64,000 nucleotides of DNA, from the NCBI GenBank assembly GCA_022393335.1, contig JAJEKB010000487.1:98424-162423 (forward strand). Direction: 5' to 3'. Positions 1 to 13,923 of the stretch are shown in pieces. This DNA is from Macrotrachela quadricornifera (taxonomy: Eukaryota; Rotifera; Eurotatoria; Philodinida; Philodinidae). Under the pieces are notes generated by a model. It saw nothing but the letters and a program-made list of their open reading frames with translations, was not told the origin of the DNA and did no database searches. The first letter of the stretch is position 1, and each line of letters begins with the position of its first letter. Position numbers and translations under genes: made by a program.

Positions 1-1643
1 CAGTAATGATATCTCGTATTCCAACTAGTCAACATCCAGTACCACCACCATTGCCTCATGGTTTACCATCAACTGCTGTACCACCAGCTATTCCTACAGA
101 TAAATTACCAGCACCATTGAAACCACAAGATGTTATTATTAAATCATATAATCCAAAAGGTAAATAAATTTCTTAGAAAATACTCTCTAATTAATTTTAA
201 ATTTTATAGATAAAATGTTAACGATAAATCAAGGTGAACAATTTTTAATATCACCAATTACGAAAGAAAAAATCCCAGCAAATAGTATTTCAGCTCATAC
301 AAAATATGGTAAGAATATTTATATTTTTATTTTTGTAAATTATTTTATTTTTCTTTTTTTGCGCTATCATAGCTTTACTTGATCCATCATGGATTCAACG
401 ACGAGAAAAAGAAGTCGCTGAACAACATGAAAAAGAACAAGTTTATGAGCCAGGTATATATATTTTTTATTTTATTTACATTTTATTTATTATTAAAAAT
501 TTAATTTAGGTTCACATGTTGAAATGGAATTAAAAAAATTTGCCGAACGTCGTACAGATATTTTTGGTACAGGTGCACAAGAAACAATGATTGGTCGAAA
601 AGTAAATGAAACTTATTTTTTTTTTTTTTTATTTTTAAATTCTAAAAAATTTATTATTCTAGATTGGTGAAGAAGATCGACGTACTGATGATAAAGTTCA
701 ATGGGACGGTCATACAGCAACAGGTAAAATTTTCTTTTTTATTTAAAATTTTTTTTTCAATTTCTTGTTTATATAGCTGAAAAGACATCGAAAAAAGCAA
801 TGGCTAATATAACATTAGAAGAACAAATAAATGCTATTCATCGTAGTCAAGGTCTTCTTGATGATGATGCTTCAGCAGCTAATCGTATTGGTCCATCTAT
901 ACCAAAACCAACAACAACATCAACATATTCATCAACAGCTAAAACAATTCAAAAACCACCACAACTTTCACCATTAGTAGCTAAACCAATGGTTCAAATG
1001 GCTCCTCCATCTCAACGTACAATTGTTGCTACTCCAATGATGCCACGTGCTGGTATGCAACCAGTTGCTATACTACCTCAAGCAACTCATACAATGGTTG
1101 CTATGCCACCAATGGTAGCTGTAGCACCACAACCACCATTACATCCACCACCAATAGTAGATGAACCAGCTGCAAAAAGAACGAAAACTGAAGATCAACT
1201 TATGCCCGAAGAAGACTTTTATAAAACATTTGGAAAAGTAAGAATATATTATTTTATTTAATAAATAAATGTAAAAAAAAAATTTGATTTGTTTTTTTTT
1301 CTTAAGGGTCAAGTTACTATTACAGTTCAATTACCAATTGTACCAGAAAAACCAGAATGGAATCTTAATGGACAAGCTATACCATTAACTTTACCAATAA
1401 CTGATCCTGTAAGTCATTTATATATATAATTTTGATAATTTATTTATTTTATTTTTTCTATTATAGATTTCAGTTATTAAAGCCAAATTATCTGATTTAC
1501 TTGGTGGTATGCCAGCAGGAAAACAAAAACTTGTTTATAATGAAATGTTTGTTAAAGATTCTAATTCACTTGGATTTTATAATATGATGAAAGGTTCAGT
1601 TGTTTATTTACAATTAAAAGAACGTGGTGGACGAAAAAAATAA
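1..1643 (+). CDS. SF3A1: Splicing factor 3A subunit 1 (3' part; 5' end outside window)
   Basis: SF3A1 is a U2 snRNP subunit that helps position the branch site in the nucleus. About 409 C-terminal residues are visible. They include the conserved block running through LLDPSWIQRREKE and GRKIGEEDRRTD, a proline-rich linker with PPPIVDEPAAKR, and the C-terminal ubiquitin-like domain (GMPAGKQKLVYNEMF) that ends in the family hallmark KERGGRKK before the stop. Exons: 1-159, 210-308, 373-453, 510-601, 663-723, 777-1237, 1307-1408, 1467-1643; phases agree throughout. An AATAAA at 1705-1710 is the likely poly(A) signal, only about 20 nt before the 3' splice site that precedes the next gene. The N-terminal SURP modules lie upstream of the window. 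Family assignment is secure. Confidence 0.95.
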
Positions 1644-1704
1644 ACTTGTGTATTCAGTTTTGTCTATGTCTTTTGTCATTGTTTATTCACACGTGTTTAA
1701 TCTA

Positions 1705-1730
1705 AATAAACTTTATTTGTCTTGTTCTAG
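1705..1730 (+). promoter_or_regulatory. Poly(A) signal followed by candidate trans-splice acceptor
   Basis: AATAAA (1705-1710) is followed by a pyrimidine-rich tract ending TGTTCTAG directly against the ATG of the next gene. No 5' splice donor of that gene is visible between the SF3A1 stop and this AG. A spliced-leader acceptor in a two-gene operon explains this best; bdelloid rotifers are known to use spliced-leader trans-splicing. The SL interpretation is inference. Confidence 0.5.
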
Positions 1731-3647
1731 ATGTGTGAAAAATTAAAAATTAAATTTCAACAAACTATACATGCTCTTGATGTATTAGCTTATAATCAAA
1801 GATTATTGAGAGATAATATAAATGAAGATGGTCGGTTTTATTTTTATAAGTTTAAAAAGAATAAATTGAGTATTTAGATTTATTTGTTTGGATAAAACGT
1901 TATACAGATGAAAGAAAAATTGTTAAACAACTTGAAAATCAACTTAAATGTACTATATTAAAAACAAAATCACAAAGGTGAAAATGTTCATTTTTATTGA
2001 TTGATATAAGTACTTTGTTGTTTTCTGATTAATTAGTCAACAAATTCATGATCAACGAAAACGTCGTCTTAATTCTTCAAATCGAGCTGATCGATTAGTA
2101 AGTGTAAAATAGAATACAAAACTAGATGATACTCGAGTTTCATTTGATTATGAAATGCGATGACAAAGCTGAGAATTTCAATTGTCAAGAAATCAAAAAA
2201 TATTTACATTAAATTCATTTTAGGTTTTTCTATCTGTTAGTGTAGCGAAAGTAATTGCATTTCAATCAATCAGTTTGTCGAAATTAAATGACAAGAATAT
2301 TTAAATGGAAATTTTCTCATATTCCATTTTCAAGATCAACGGGACACAAAATGACAACTTTCAATGCGTGCATTGAGCTAGAAAGAAAACTCGCGCAAAA
2401 CTATACAAATGCTGTGCTTTGTACCGTATTAACGGTTAACATTAAAAAGAAGGATAATTACGTAGTTAATATAATATTCGAAGTTTTAATATAAAGGCTT
2501 TTTTGACCAATTGGAAAAGAACTTATAAATAGAATATTGAAGTTTAACAGATAATTATACAGTGATCTTTATAGAACTACGTTTTATGAAAAGAATTTCT
2601 GCAATTATCAAATCATTTTTCAGTCGAAACTATGTACATCATATAAACTGTAATAAGTTATGAAAGTCTTAAACAAATGCCGGGTTGTTCTTTTAGCATA
2701 AAACAATTCAACAAATCTATGATTTAATAAATTATCATGGTCAATATACATCACCAATTGATCAATTACATTATATAAAAAAATTATGTGAAGATAGATT
2801 AAAGTTTGTATATAATAAATATTTATTTATGATTAACTAAAAACTATTCTACTAGTGTAGAGAAGACAAATCATCATCTGATGAAGATGAAGATGAAGTT
2901 GATAGTCATAATTGTACAATTGATGATGAACAAAATGAAAGTATTATAATGCATCCACGTGTTGTTCTACCAAAATCATCAACAAAAAAACGTTTATTTA
3001 ATCATAATAATGAAAAAGATTTACAAAAAATTCTTTCATCACCTAAACGTTCTCGATTTGAAGATTCACAAGAATTTATTACTAAAACAACATATGAATG
3101 TTATAATACTACTAAACCATTTACTATAATATCTGATATTAAAGTGATTGATAATTCATCATCAACTATTAATAGTACAAAAACAGAATCAACATCATCA
3201 ATTGAACAAACATTACCATTAACTACAATTACACCATCAAAAATGCCTACAATAACACATCGTTTTATATCAAAAAAAATTTTTAAACCAGAAACTTGTT
3301 CTGTCGTAAGTGATTTATTAAAAAAAATATTTTTGTTTCTGAATTATTATTATTTAAATTAGTGTCTCAAACGAATCAATTTTGGTTCAGTATCATATCG
3401 TTGTTCATATTGTTCTCAATCAAGTCATGTTGATTGTAAAGAAAATGCTGATGCTTATTGTAAAAAATTACCTAATAAAGCAATGTTACCACCTCATTCA
3501 CCTAAAACACCTGTAATTTCAACACTAAAAACTCCACATTGTCGACGCATGGTTAATTCAGAACCTCGAAAATCAGTTACATCATCAACTCACACATTAA
3601 CTAGTCAACGACGTTTACCATTTGAACGTATGATGTTATTAAAATAA
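1731..3647 (+). CDS. RACGAP1/CYK-4-like centralspindlin protein lacking the RhoGAP domain
   Basis: Six exons (1731-1830, 1878-1977, 2037-2097, 2697-2807, 2856-3305, 3363-3647) encode 368 residues. The N-terminal 115 or so residues look helical and coiled-coil, as in the MKLP1-binding part of RACGAP1. An acidic, Ser-rich linker follows. Around residues 258-306 there is a complete C1 zinc finger: H, 12 residues, C-x2-C, then C-x2-C, H, C and C. Its stretch KPETCSVC aligns with KPESCVPC of human RACGAP1. In RACGAP1 a RhoGAP domain follows the C1; here only about 65 basic, low-complexity residues remain before a clean stop, and the next 1.1 kb has no GAP-like sequence. The C-terminal tail (TPVISTLKTPH, ending MLLK) recalls the RACGAP1 tail, so the loss looks internal. 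Known role of the family is cytokinesis with kinesin-6; a GAP-less version could only scaffold. Intron 3 is 599 nt, the others under 60. Confidence 0.72.
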
Positions 3648-4800
3648 ATTGTAAATATTTTTCTTCTTGTTTAATTAATTAACTCTTTAAACACGCACAT
3701 AAAAATCTCTTCTTTTTTCTTTCTTGTTATTATTACAATATGTTTATTTTGTTTGTATATTATATTTATATGTGCGTTGTATAGATTGATTGAAATTTTC
3801 TTGTAGAATTTGTTTAATTATTAAAATATTTGGACAATACAAAGATTTTTTAAATTAAAAAAAAATTTTTTTGAATATAACAAAATAATTTATATGTATG
3901 AAATTAATAGATAAACAATTAATGATTTGCATTAGTATTAATGAAAGAAATTTCAATTCATGATGAATCAACTGATTCTATTTCAAATTGTGACGCTTTT
4001 TATTGATAAGAACAAAATTAGAAAGTATTATTTTCAACTAAAATGCAAAAAACAGTCGCTATTAGATTTCAAAAAAAAAAAATTACGTATGTGTTTTTCT
4101 TTTAATATTTCATTTGTTTTGATATGTCATTATAAAAAGAAACCTAATAGTGTCAAGCCCATTGATTACAATACTCATAAGACAGATTGGTGCATCTGTT
4201 TCCTCATCAATCATGATTCGAAAACATAAAGACATTTCAGAAGATTCTTGATCGACGAATCTAGTTCGTTTCTTAAAACATGACACATTAAAAGAAAAAC
4301 TCATCCATAGTGTTTTGTTCTTGTTGTAATTGAAAAATAACTGTTTCTCGTTTTTTAATTAACTAGTGAATTCAATTTGATAAATAGCAAAGTTATACGA
4401 ATTTATTTTCTCCATGGAATTTTGTATTATAATAAGTAAATTTTTGGAGAGAATCAATTTTCATATTATTAATAGAACTGTATTTAGCAAAAACACAGTT
4501 ATGAAATAAAGAAAAGAAAAAAGACTAATCTACTGTTCTACAAATGAATAAAGAACCAAAATAAAAAGGATTATCATTAACACAGGGCAAATCTAAACAA
4601 AAAATAAGTCATTGCACCAAATTTTCAATGATAACAATAATCTAACGAAATAAACTCGGTGGAATGTATTTATATTTATACAGAAAAAGAAAAACTTTAT
4701 TAGAACTCGATTCACAAAAAAAAAAAGATAGAAATATTTTAATCTGATTTATACAATTAATAGAAAAAGAAAAATAGATCACTATGAAAATAATATTTGA
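3648..4800. other. Convergent intergenic spacer
   Basis: AT-rich sequence between the 3' ends of two convergent genes. Only short low-complexity open frames on both strands; no recognisable domain, RNA gene or repeat. Confidence 0.6.
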
Positions 4801-7811
<3,011 letters not shown>

Positions 7812-9168
7812 ATGGATGACGAATCATTAGCAGCTGTAGTACCTGATATATCACATACTCAAAAAACTACAATATCAAATGATACTGGTGATTCATCTGA
7901 AACAAGTGAACAACCTCCATTAAAAAAGAGTACATCAAATGTTCCTATAAAACTTAATATACGTTATAAAACACAAACATTTTCTGTTGAATGTGATTTA
8001 TATGATACATTAAAAGATCTTAAAGATAAACTTGATAAATTAACAGATGTTGAACCTCAAGTACAAAAATTAGTTAATAAATCAATAACAAGTGTTAAAC
8101 GAGATGATGCAACAACAACATTAAAAGATTTAAATTTAACTGATGGTCAAACATTATTATTAATTGGTGCAACAAGAACAGAAATTTTATCAACTTCGAA
8201 TATAAAAACTAGTTCAAATGGAACTAAAGATTCTATGGATGATTATGCATCAGCTACAAATAAAAAAGAACCATTATGCAAACAAACAAAACATGAAAAA
8301 GTAATCAAAAATGGTGAGTTTTGTAGAATTATGTGTAGAGAATATTCTTTATTTGATTTACTAACAGACAATAATGTTATTTTATTTACCAAAAATATAT
8401 TATCATTTTTGAATCAATCTGTACTTGTCCTTGGAATTATTGAATAATATCTTATTAGTTTTATTTATTCTATTTAGGTAAACCAGATAATGCTCAAATT
8501 GGTATTCGAAATAGACATGATCCTTTACCCCTCTCAATTGAGGGTTTATACATGTCAATGTTAAATCAATCAGCTAAAAAAGCACGATTAACATTTAAAC
8601 TTGAACTTGATGAATTGTGGATCAATACAGGCAAAGATAAAAAGATTGTTTTGTTTTATAACGAGTAGCACATAATAAATGAATCTCTCATAGTTTTGCA
8701 TATATTTCGATAGTACTCAAATGTGAAAGATCGATTTTTTTTTAAAAAGATACAACTTCCAATTTCTACAATCTTGCAAAGCTGTAGAGAATCGAAGGGC
8801 ATATTTTTTTTAAAAAAGAATTTGGTTTCTCACTTCTGAATACTGCTGTTGTATATACAAAACTATGAGAGATCGATTTATTATGTACTACCTGTTAGAA
8901 CTTATTTGATTTATTTGTAGCGGAAACAACAAAGAAAATAGGAATGACACATATACGTAATATTATTGATGAACCCATTGAAGGTTTTGAAGAATATTCA
9001 ATAGTTGGTTTTCAAACGGGTACAACGTAAGTCTTTTTTGTTGTCTATTATAAATATTTTAATATTAATTGTTTTTTTTTGTAAAGCGAAAATTCTATTA
9101 TATGGATCTACTGGTGTCCAGCACAATATGTTAGATCAATTCGTCGAGAAATACTTTCGGATAATTAA
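7812..9168 (+). CDS. UBFD1: Ubiquitin domain-containing protein UBFD1
   Basis: Four exons (7812-8313, 8478-8630, 8921-9026, 9087-9168) encode 280 residues. An N-terminal acidic leader is followed by a ubiquitin-like domain (about residues 45-120, from KLNIRYKTQTFSVE to DGQTLLLIGAT). Then come the UBFD1-specific segments NKKEPLCKQTKHEKVIKNGKPD, broken by an intron after NG, the hydrophobic KKARLTFKLELDELWI, and the closing IIWIYWCPAQYV; each has a direct counterpart in human UBFD1. In other animals UBFD1 is a poorly understood polyubiquitin-binding factor linked to NF-kB signalling. Intron 2 begins with GC (AG/GCAAAG) and is occupied by an inverted-repeat element. The downstream carrier gene starts 170 nt after the stop on the same strand. 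Confidence 0.93.
8659..8897. mobile_element. MITE-like element with about 40-bp terminal inverted repeats, inside UBFD1 intron 2
   Basis: Bases 8659-8698 are the reverse complement of 8858-8897 at about 35 of 40 positions. The best core is ATCTCTCATAGTTTTG. The element is about 239 bp, has no coding capacity, and fills most of the 290-nt intron. This is the structure of a non-autonomous DNA transposon. Flanking target-site duplication was not resolved by eye. Its insertion sits next to the rare GC 5' splice site. Confidence 0.65.
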
Positions 9169-9310
9169 TTCAAAAAAAAAGACATTCGGTTTTTTTTTTC
9201 TTCAAATATTATTATTCGACTTTTCTTTTTTTTTTTCTTTTATGTTATTAAATGTTGACTTAAAAGTCTTTAAACAAGATTATGATTAAATATATATTTT
9301 AAAAATGAAA

Positions 9311-9330
9311 AATAAAAATCCTTATTTCAG
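9311..9330 (+). promoter_or_regulatory. Candidate trans-splice acceptor upstream of carrier gene
   Basis: A pyrimidine-rich tract ending TTATTTCAG lies eight bases before the start codon at 9339, with only 170 nt since the UBFD1 stop. This resembles the SF3A1/RACGAP1-like junction. Inference only. Confidence 0.4.
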
Positions 9331-9338
9331 AAAAATAA

Positions 9339-10996
9339 ATGGATCATCAAAATCAACAAATAAAATTACGTTTATCATTAAATGATTCACAAATAAATTC
9401 CATAGCTGGTGCTATATCTGGTGTATTAGTTAGTGTCCTTGTGAGTCCACTTGATGTTGTAAAAACACGTATTCAAGTAAAACGTTTACCAAAAGGTGTA
9501 TCTGATACACCATTATTAGTTGTTGTGTATAGATTAGCTCGACAAGAAGGTTTACATGCATTTTATAAAGGATTAGGAACAACAATGCTGGTAAGATATA
9601 GATATATTTTTTATGAATAATATCATATTAAGTAAGTTTAGGGTTATGTACCTAACTGGGCAGTATATTTTACTGCTTATCAATGGTCTAAAAAACGATT
9701 TGCTTCTTATTTATCATCTATACAATATGAACATGATGTATTAACAAATATACTCGCATCAGTTACCGCTGGTGCTTTATCAAATACAGTTATTGCACCA
9801 TTGTGGACAATTCGTACACGTATGATGACACAATCAAATCATGAAAATTATCGAAATTCATTTCATGCAGCACAAAAAATTTATAGAACAGAAGGAATAT
9901 CTGCATTTTATCGAGGTCTTGTACCGTCTATGTTAGGCTTGGTATGTAAAGATTATTCATTAAAATCAGTATAGCAGCATTTTTAAAGGTGATGCTAGAA
10001 ATGATATAATATCATCATATCTCATTTTTTCTGCATATGTGAAACTATCTTACTATTCGAAGAAAACAAATCTATGTTGTTTATAGTACACAGATTGTTA
10101 AACTATAATTTCATGTGCGAGACCAAAAATAAAATCTCTACCTGAATGAAAACTAGAGTTCAAATATATATAATGTCCTTGACTGTATCATTTTTAAGTG
10201 AAGTTTTTCGTACATCGTAAATAAATCAATACAAAATTAGTTCTGATCATGGCAAACGGTACGAACCGTAGGGAGCCAGAATCTTAAGAAAATTGCCGAG
10301 AGTAAAATTTATGTTGTTAGTAAAGTATTCTATGGTTTCAATCAAATTATCTTGTAAAACATATGGATCAAAATATAGTTTAAGAGAAATGATTTCAAAA
10401 ACAAAACATTGGGTGTTGCCTAAATAAATGAAAAGAACAGGTTTTGAAGAATTATTGTAGATAGGATACACATACATTCTTATGTTGTTCTAAATTCAAT
10501 AATCTAATAAGCTTAATTTTTCTCACTTTCATTTAATCTTAAAAAACAAAAAAATGAATTAATTTTCTTTTCTTCATAGGTCCATGTTGGTGTGCAATTT
10601 CCACTATATGAATATCTTAAACAAAAATGTTCTACTGACTCGTCTTCTAGTCATCATCTATCGACAGGACAACTTATGTTTGCATCAAGTGTTTCAAAAT
10701 TAGTTGCTTCTTGTATTGCATATCCTCATGAACTTGTTCGTAGTCGTCTTCAAGATGCTGGACATGCTCAACGTATACAACAGCAATCATCTACATCTAC
10801 GATATCAGTTCGTCAATATAAAAATGTACGTGATGCTATTAAAACAATTGCTAGAGAGGAAGGTTTACGAGGTTTTTATCGTGGCCTTTTACCGACTTTA
10901 ATAAGAAATATTCCAGCAGCGATCTTAACTTTATTATCATATGAAAAAATGAAAGAATTTCTGACTGATAATTTTAGTGATAATTCAACAACGTGA
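9339..10996 (+). CDS. Mitochondrial carrier, NAD+/pyrimidine-nucleotide/folate group (NDT1, SLC25A32/33/36-like)
   Basis: Three exons (9339-9590, 9642-9941, 10580-10996) encode 322 residues with the three-fold repeat of SLC25 inner-membrane carriers. Signature motifs are PLDVVK in repeat 1, PLWTIR in repeat 2 and PHELVR in repeat 3, each followed by an R/K-rich matrix helix and an EG...FYKG/FYRG motif. Tryptophan in place of the acidic residue in repeat 2 (PxW) is typical of the folate/FAD, NAD and pyrimidine-nucleotide carriers. The stretch ASSVSKLVASCIAYPHELVR and the ending RNIPAAILTLLSYE look most like yeast NAD+ carriers YIA6/YEA6. Substrate cannot be decided by eye. Intron 2 is 638 nt, the other about 50. 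Confidence 0.88.
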
Positions 10997-12089
10997 TAAC
11001 AAAAATTATTTCTCATTAGCATAAATTATTTGTTTTATTTTATGTTCTTCTACTTTTCATGACATAAGTCTCAATAATACTTCTGTTTCCAAATTAATAA
11101 TGTTAAATAAACAAAATTCATTTTATTTATCTTTATCATAAAACAATTTATAATATTCAGATATCCAAATAATGATAAACAATGTAGTTATTTATTTTGT
11201 TCATGTATTTTACTAACAAAACTAAATAAATGGATGATAATAAATTATAATATTATGATCTAATAACTATAATAAAATCTTGTATTATCATGAGATAGTT
11301 GATAATAAATCTATTTCTAATACCAATTTACTAACATCATGTCTTATTTAATATAATCATAATTACGTATAAAAATGAATAAACATTTTGAAATATAATC
11401 AAATATCAAGTAACAAAAGAACAAAGCGTGCAAATATTCATTTTATTTTATGTATGTATTTGAATATTTCTTGCATCTTCTATCCATTTTGATACATAGT
11501 TATTATTATATTAAGTACAAAATTAAATTTGAGTACATTTATCCGGTAAATTAGTTATCTATCATTTATCTCGTGTTAACACAAGATTTTATTATAGTTA
11601 TTAGACTATGATATTATTATAGGTAATTGTTATTTTTATTTATGATATTACAATTTATTATCCTTCATTCATTATTTTATATTAATATTAAATTTATCTT
11701 GTTAAATGGTCATCGTTTCGATTGTTTAAACATAAAAAATTCAAATAAAATAAAGATCTACACTGTATTTTGTTAATTAATAGTTACAAAACAAGCATTA
11801 CTTTCAAGGAAGTGTAAATACGATAAATCGTACATAAACAAATTTATAATATTTATATAATGCAATTTAATTATTTTGCAAAAACATGGTTCTTCAAAAG
11901 TGAATTGACTAATTCGACATTATGGATTAGATTTAAAGGCTTTGTTACATGCCAAACAATACTAAAGGTCATATAAGATATATTTATTATTTTATATTTA
12001 ATTAGTATTAATTTATGACTGATTCCAATTGATAATAGTCTACTTTTAGCAAGGTGATACTCTAATTTCATTCGGTTGTGAAACGAAAT
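10997..12089. other. Intergenic spacer
   Basis: AT-rich convergent-side spacer downstream of the carrier gene. Nothing recognisable apart from short low-complexity frames. Confidence 0.5.
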
Positions 12090-12980
12090 AGGCAAAAATA
12101 AAAGTGAAAAATAGCCATTGTGAAAGCTACTATCAATTAACCTCTATTCACGTTGATCAATAGGTTTCTGATGGATACTTTCCAATGATTACTTGATTCT
12201 CTCTTTCTCCTAGATATATTATCTATCATCCTATTGCATTCACAGTTGTCTTAGTTATCATTAAAGAGAGCGACAGTTAACTTTTGTTGTTGTCATCGTT
12301 TTCGTCGTTGCGACGGTTAAAAATAATAAAAATAGACAACAATTTGTTTTTTTATCTGAGAGTGGCCTTCTCTAAAAGAAATGGAAGGTTATACAGAATG
12401 TTAGAAAACCAATAGTATCGATCCACTCGTTAAATTTCATCCGTACTTTTGAAATTATTATGACCGAAAATGGTAATTTTGAATGCCTATGTTTACGAAG
12501 AAAAAAAAAGACTTGGGAAAAGTAGGACATTAATGTAGTTTGACATGACCTCAAATTTCGATAATAGAATTGAGTATCTAGAAAAACGATAAACGATTTC
12601 CGCAAGAATCAATTGTATCCTATCAATAGTTTTCATTATCACTTTCTATTGTAACAGCTGGCGATTTAGAAGACTAGATGCTAGCACATCACTCTTAATT
12701 ATTTTGAATGAATGATGAAAATAAAATTATTGTTTTATAAAACTTAATAAAGATAAACAAGAACTCTTATTAAAGATTTAAAAACATTTGTATCATCTCG
12801 AGATATAAATGAGTCAGACAAAGTTCAAACAAATTTCTAGCAATTTGATGTTCTCTAGGTCATTGCGACACAGAATATAGACTTTGATACAGGAAAAAAA
12901 TACTATAAGTATTAAGGTCATATGTGTACGCGTAGAACCATATAAATAACATACTTCGCATTGAATTAGAAACATACTTA
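12090..12980 (+). repeat. Dispersed repeat, copy A (inverted relative to copy B)
   Basis: Roughly 0.9 kb that matches the reverse complement of 18400-19310. Shared blocks, in order, include CACAGTTGTCTTA, TTTTGTTGTTGTCA, GCGACGGTTAAAAATAATAA, AAAGACTAGA, AAAGATTTAAAAAC and AACTTGATGTTCTC-like segments. I estimate 70-85% identity depending on block. The strongest part is around 12240-12340. No conserved reading frame survives in both copies. The ends are not sharp, so the class (degenerate non-autonomous transposon or other family) is undetermined. Confidence 0.75.
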
Positions 12981-13180
12981 ATCATATATAATGTACAAGA
13001 ATCCTTTAAATTTCCATTAGGTAATACATCTAATATACATATATAATTTTAATTTCTTGTTGAAATTTTATTATTAATATAGAAAAAAAAAGAGTACTAA
13101 TATAAGAAAAATAGAAAAATCGATTACATATAAATGTACACATCTAACATCAGCCATTTTATTTATACAGAAAGAAATTC

Positions 13181-13607
13181 TTATAATTGATAGGGTGGTA
13201 ATTGTCCTTGATGATTAGCAACCAAAGCAGTTAATACTTTCGTTGGATCTAATGTTGGTTCAACACCACTTGTACGTTTTGGTTCATTTTCTTCATAATT
13301 TATTTTTTGTTGATAATGAGAATTTTCATTATTTTCTTCAGAAATATTTATATCTGGTCCAATAATATATGGCATAACATTATTATATAATTTTATAGGT
13401 GCTGTAGGTACTTGACAATCTATTTGAATTGGTGATCGAGTAATTCCATCTTAATAAAAGAAGTAATCAATATGAAAATTTCAAATAATTTCAAATTCTT
13501 TTTTTACCACTAGGTGATCGAGGATCAAATAAAAGACGATTATTATTACTTGGTGGTGTATTAGCAAGATTCTGACGATATCTTGCAGTAGAATTATATG
13601 CACCCAT
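13181..13607 (-). CDS. CDCA3: CDCA3/Tome-1-like small protein
   Basis: Two exons (13607-13508, 13449-13181) encode 122 residues. Residues 28-45 or so carry the block FDPRSPSDGITRSPIQID, almost identical to DPRSPSAGILRTPIQVE of vertebrate CDCA3. It is split by the intron in phase 1, and the reading restores the motif exactly. The rest is hydrophilic and looks disordered. CDCA3/Tome-1 is a cell-cycle-regulated F-box-like adaptor that promotes Wee1 turnover at mitotic entry and is itself an APC/C substrate. This copy is less than half the vertebrate length (268 residues) and no F-box-like region or KEN box is evident, so function is inferred only from the motif. It is divergent from the SR-cyclophilin, start codons 317 bp apart. 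Confidence 0.7.
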
Positions 13608-13923
13608 TTTAAAAATAAAAGAAACAAAGAATTTTCTTTTCACAACAATATAACATCTATATTTCATTGTCGCTACAATCGTTAAATATAATTTTTATTA
13701 AATCAAACATTCTTATTATTAGTTAATTTATTCTACCAATAAATAAAGAGAAAGAAAAATTCGTTGTTATTTATTTTGTTTATTTTTTTTTCATTTGTCT
13801 TTGATACTATTCTTTTATATATATGTATACATATATACAATTAATTATAAAATAATATTCTTTATTATATCTATTTTAAATAAACTTACTATTTGTATTA
13901 CGATATATATTCATTTTTTAGAT

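Noticed and set aside
2098..2696. Possible third copy of the 0.9-kb repeat in the RACGAP1-like intron 3
   Set aside because: Only one weak block (around 2350-2390) resembled the family; the flanks did not align.
3960..4304. Overlapping frames on both strands
   Set aside because: Lysine/phenylalanine-rich chance frames in a convergent spacer.
10247..10477. 76-codon antisense frame in the carrier intron 2
   Set aside because: Composition looks somewhat protein-like, but no homology could be recognised and no splice context supports it.
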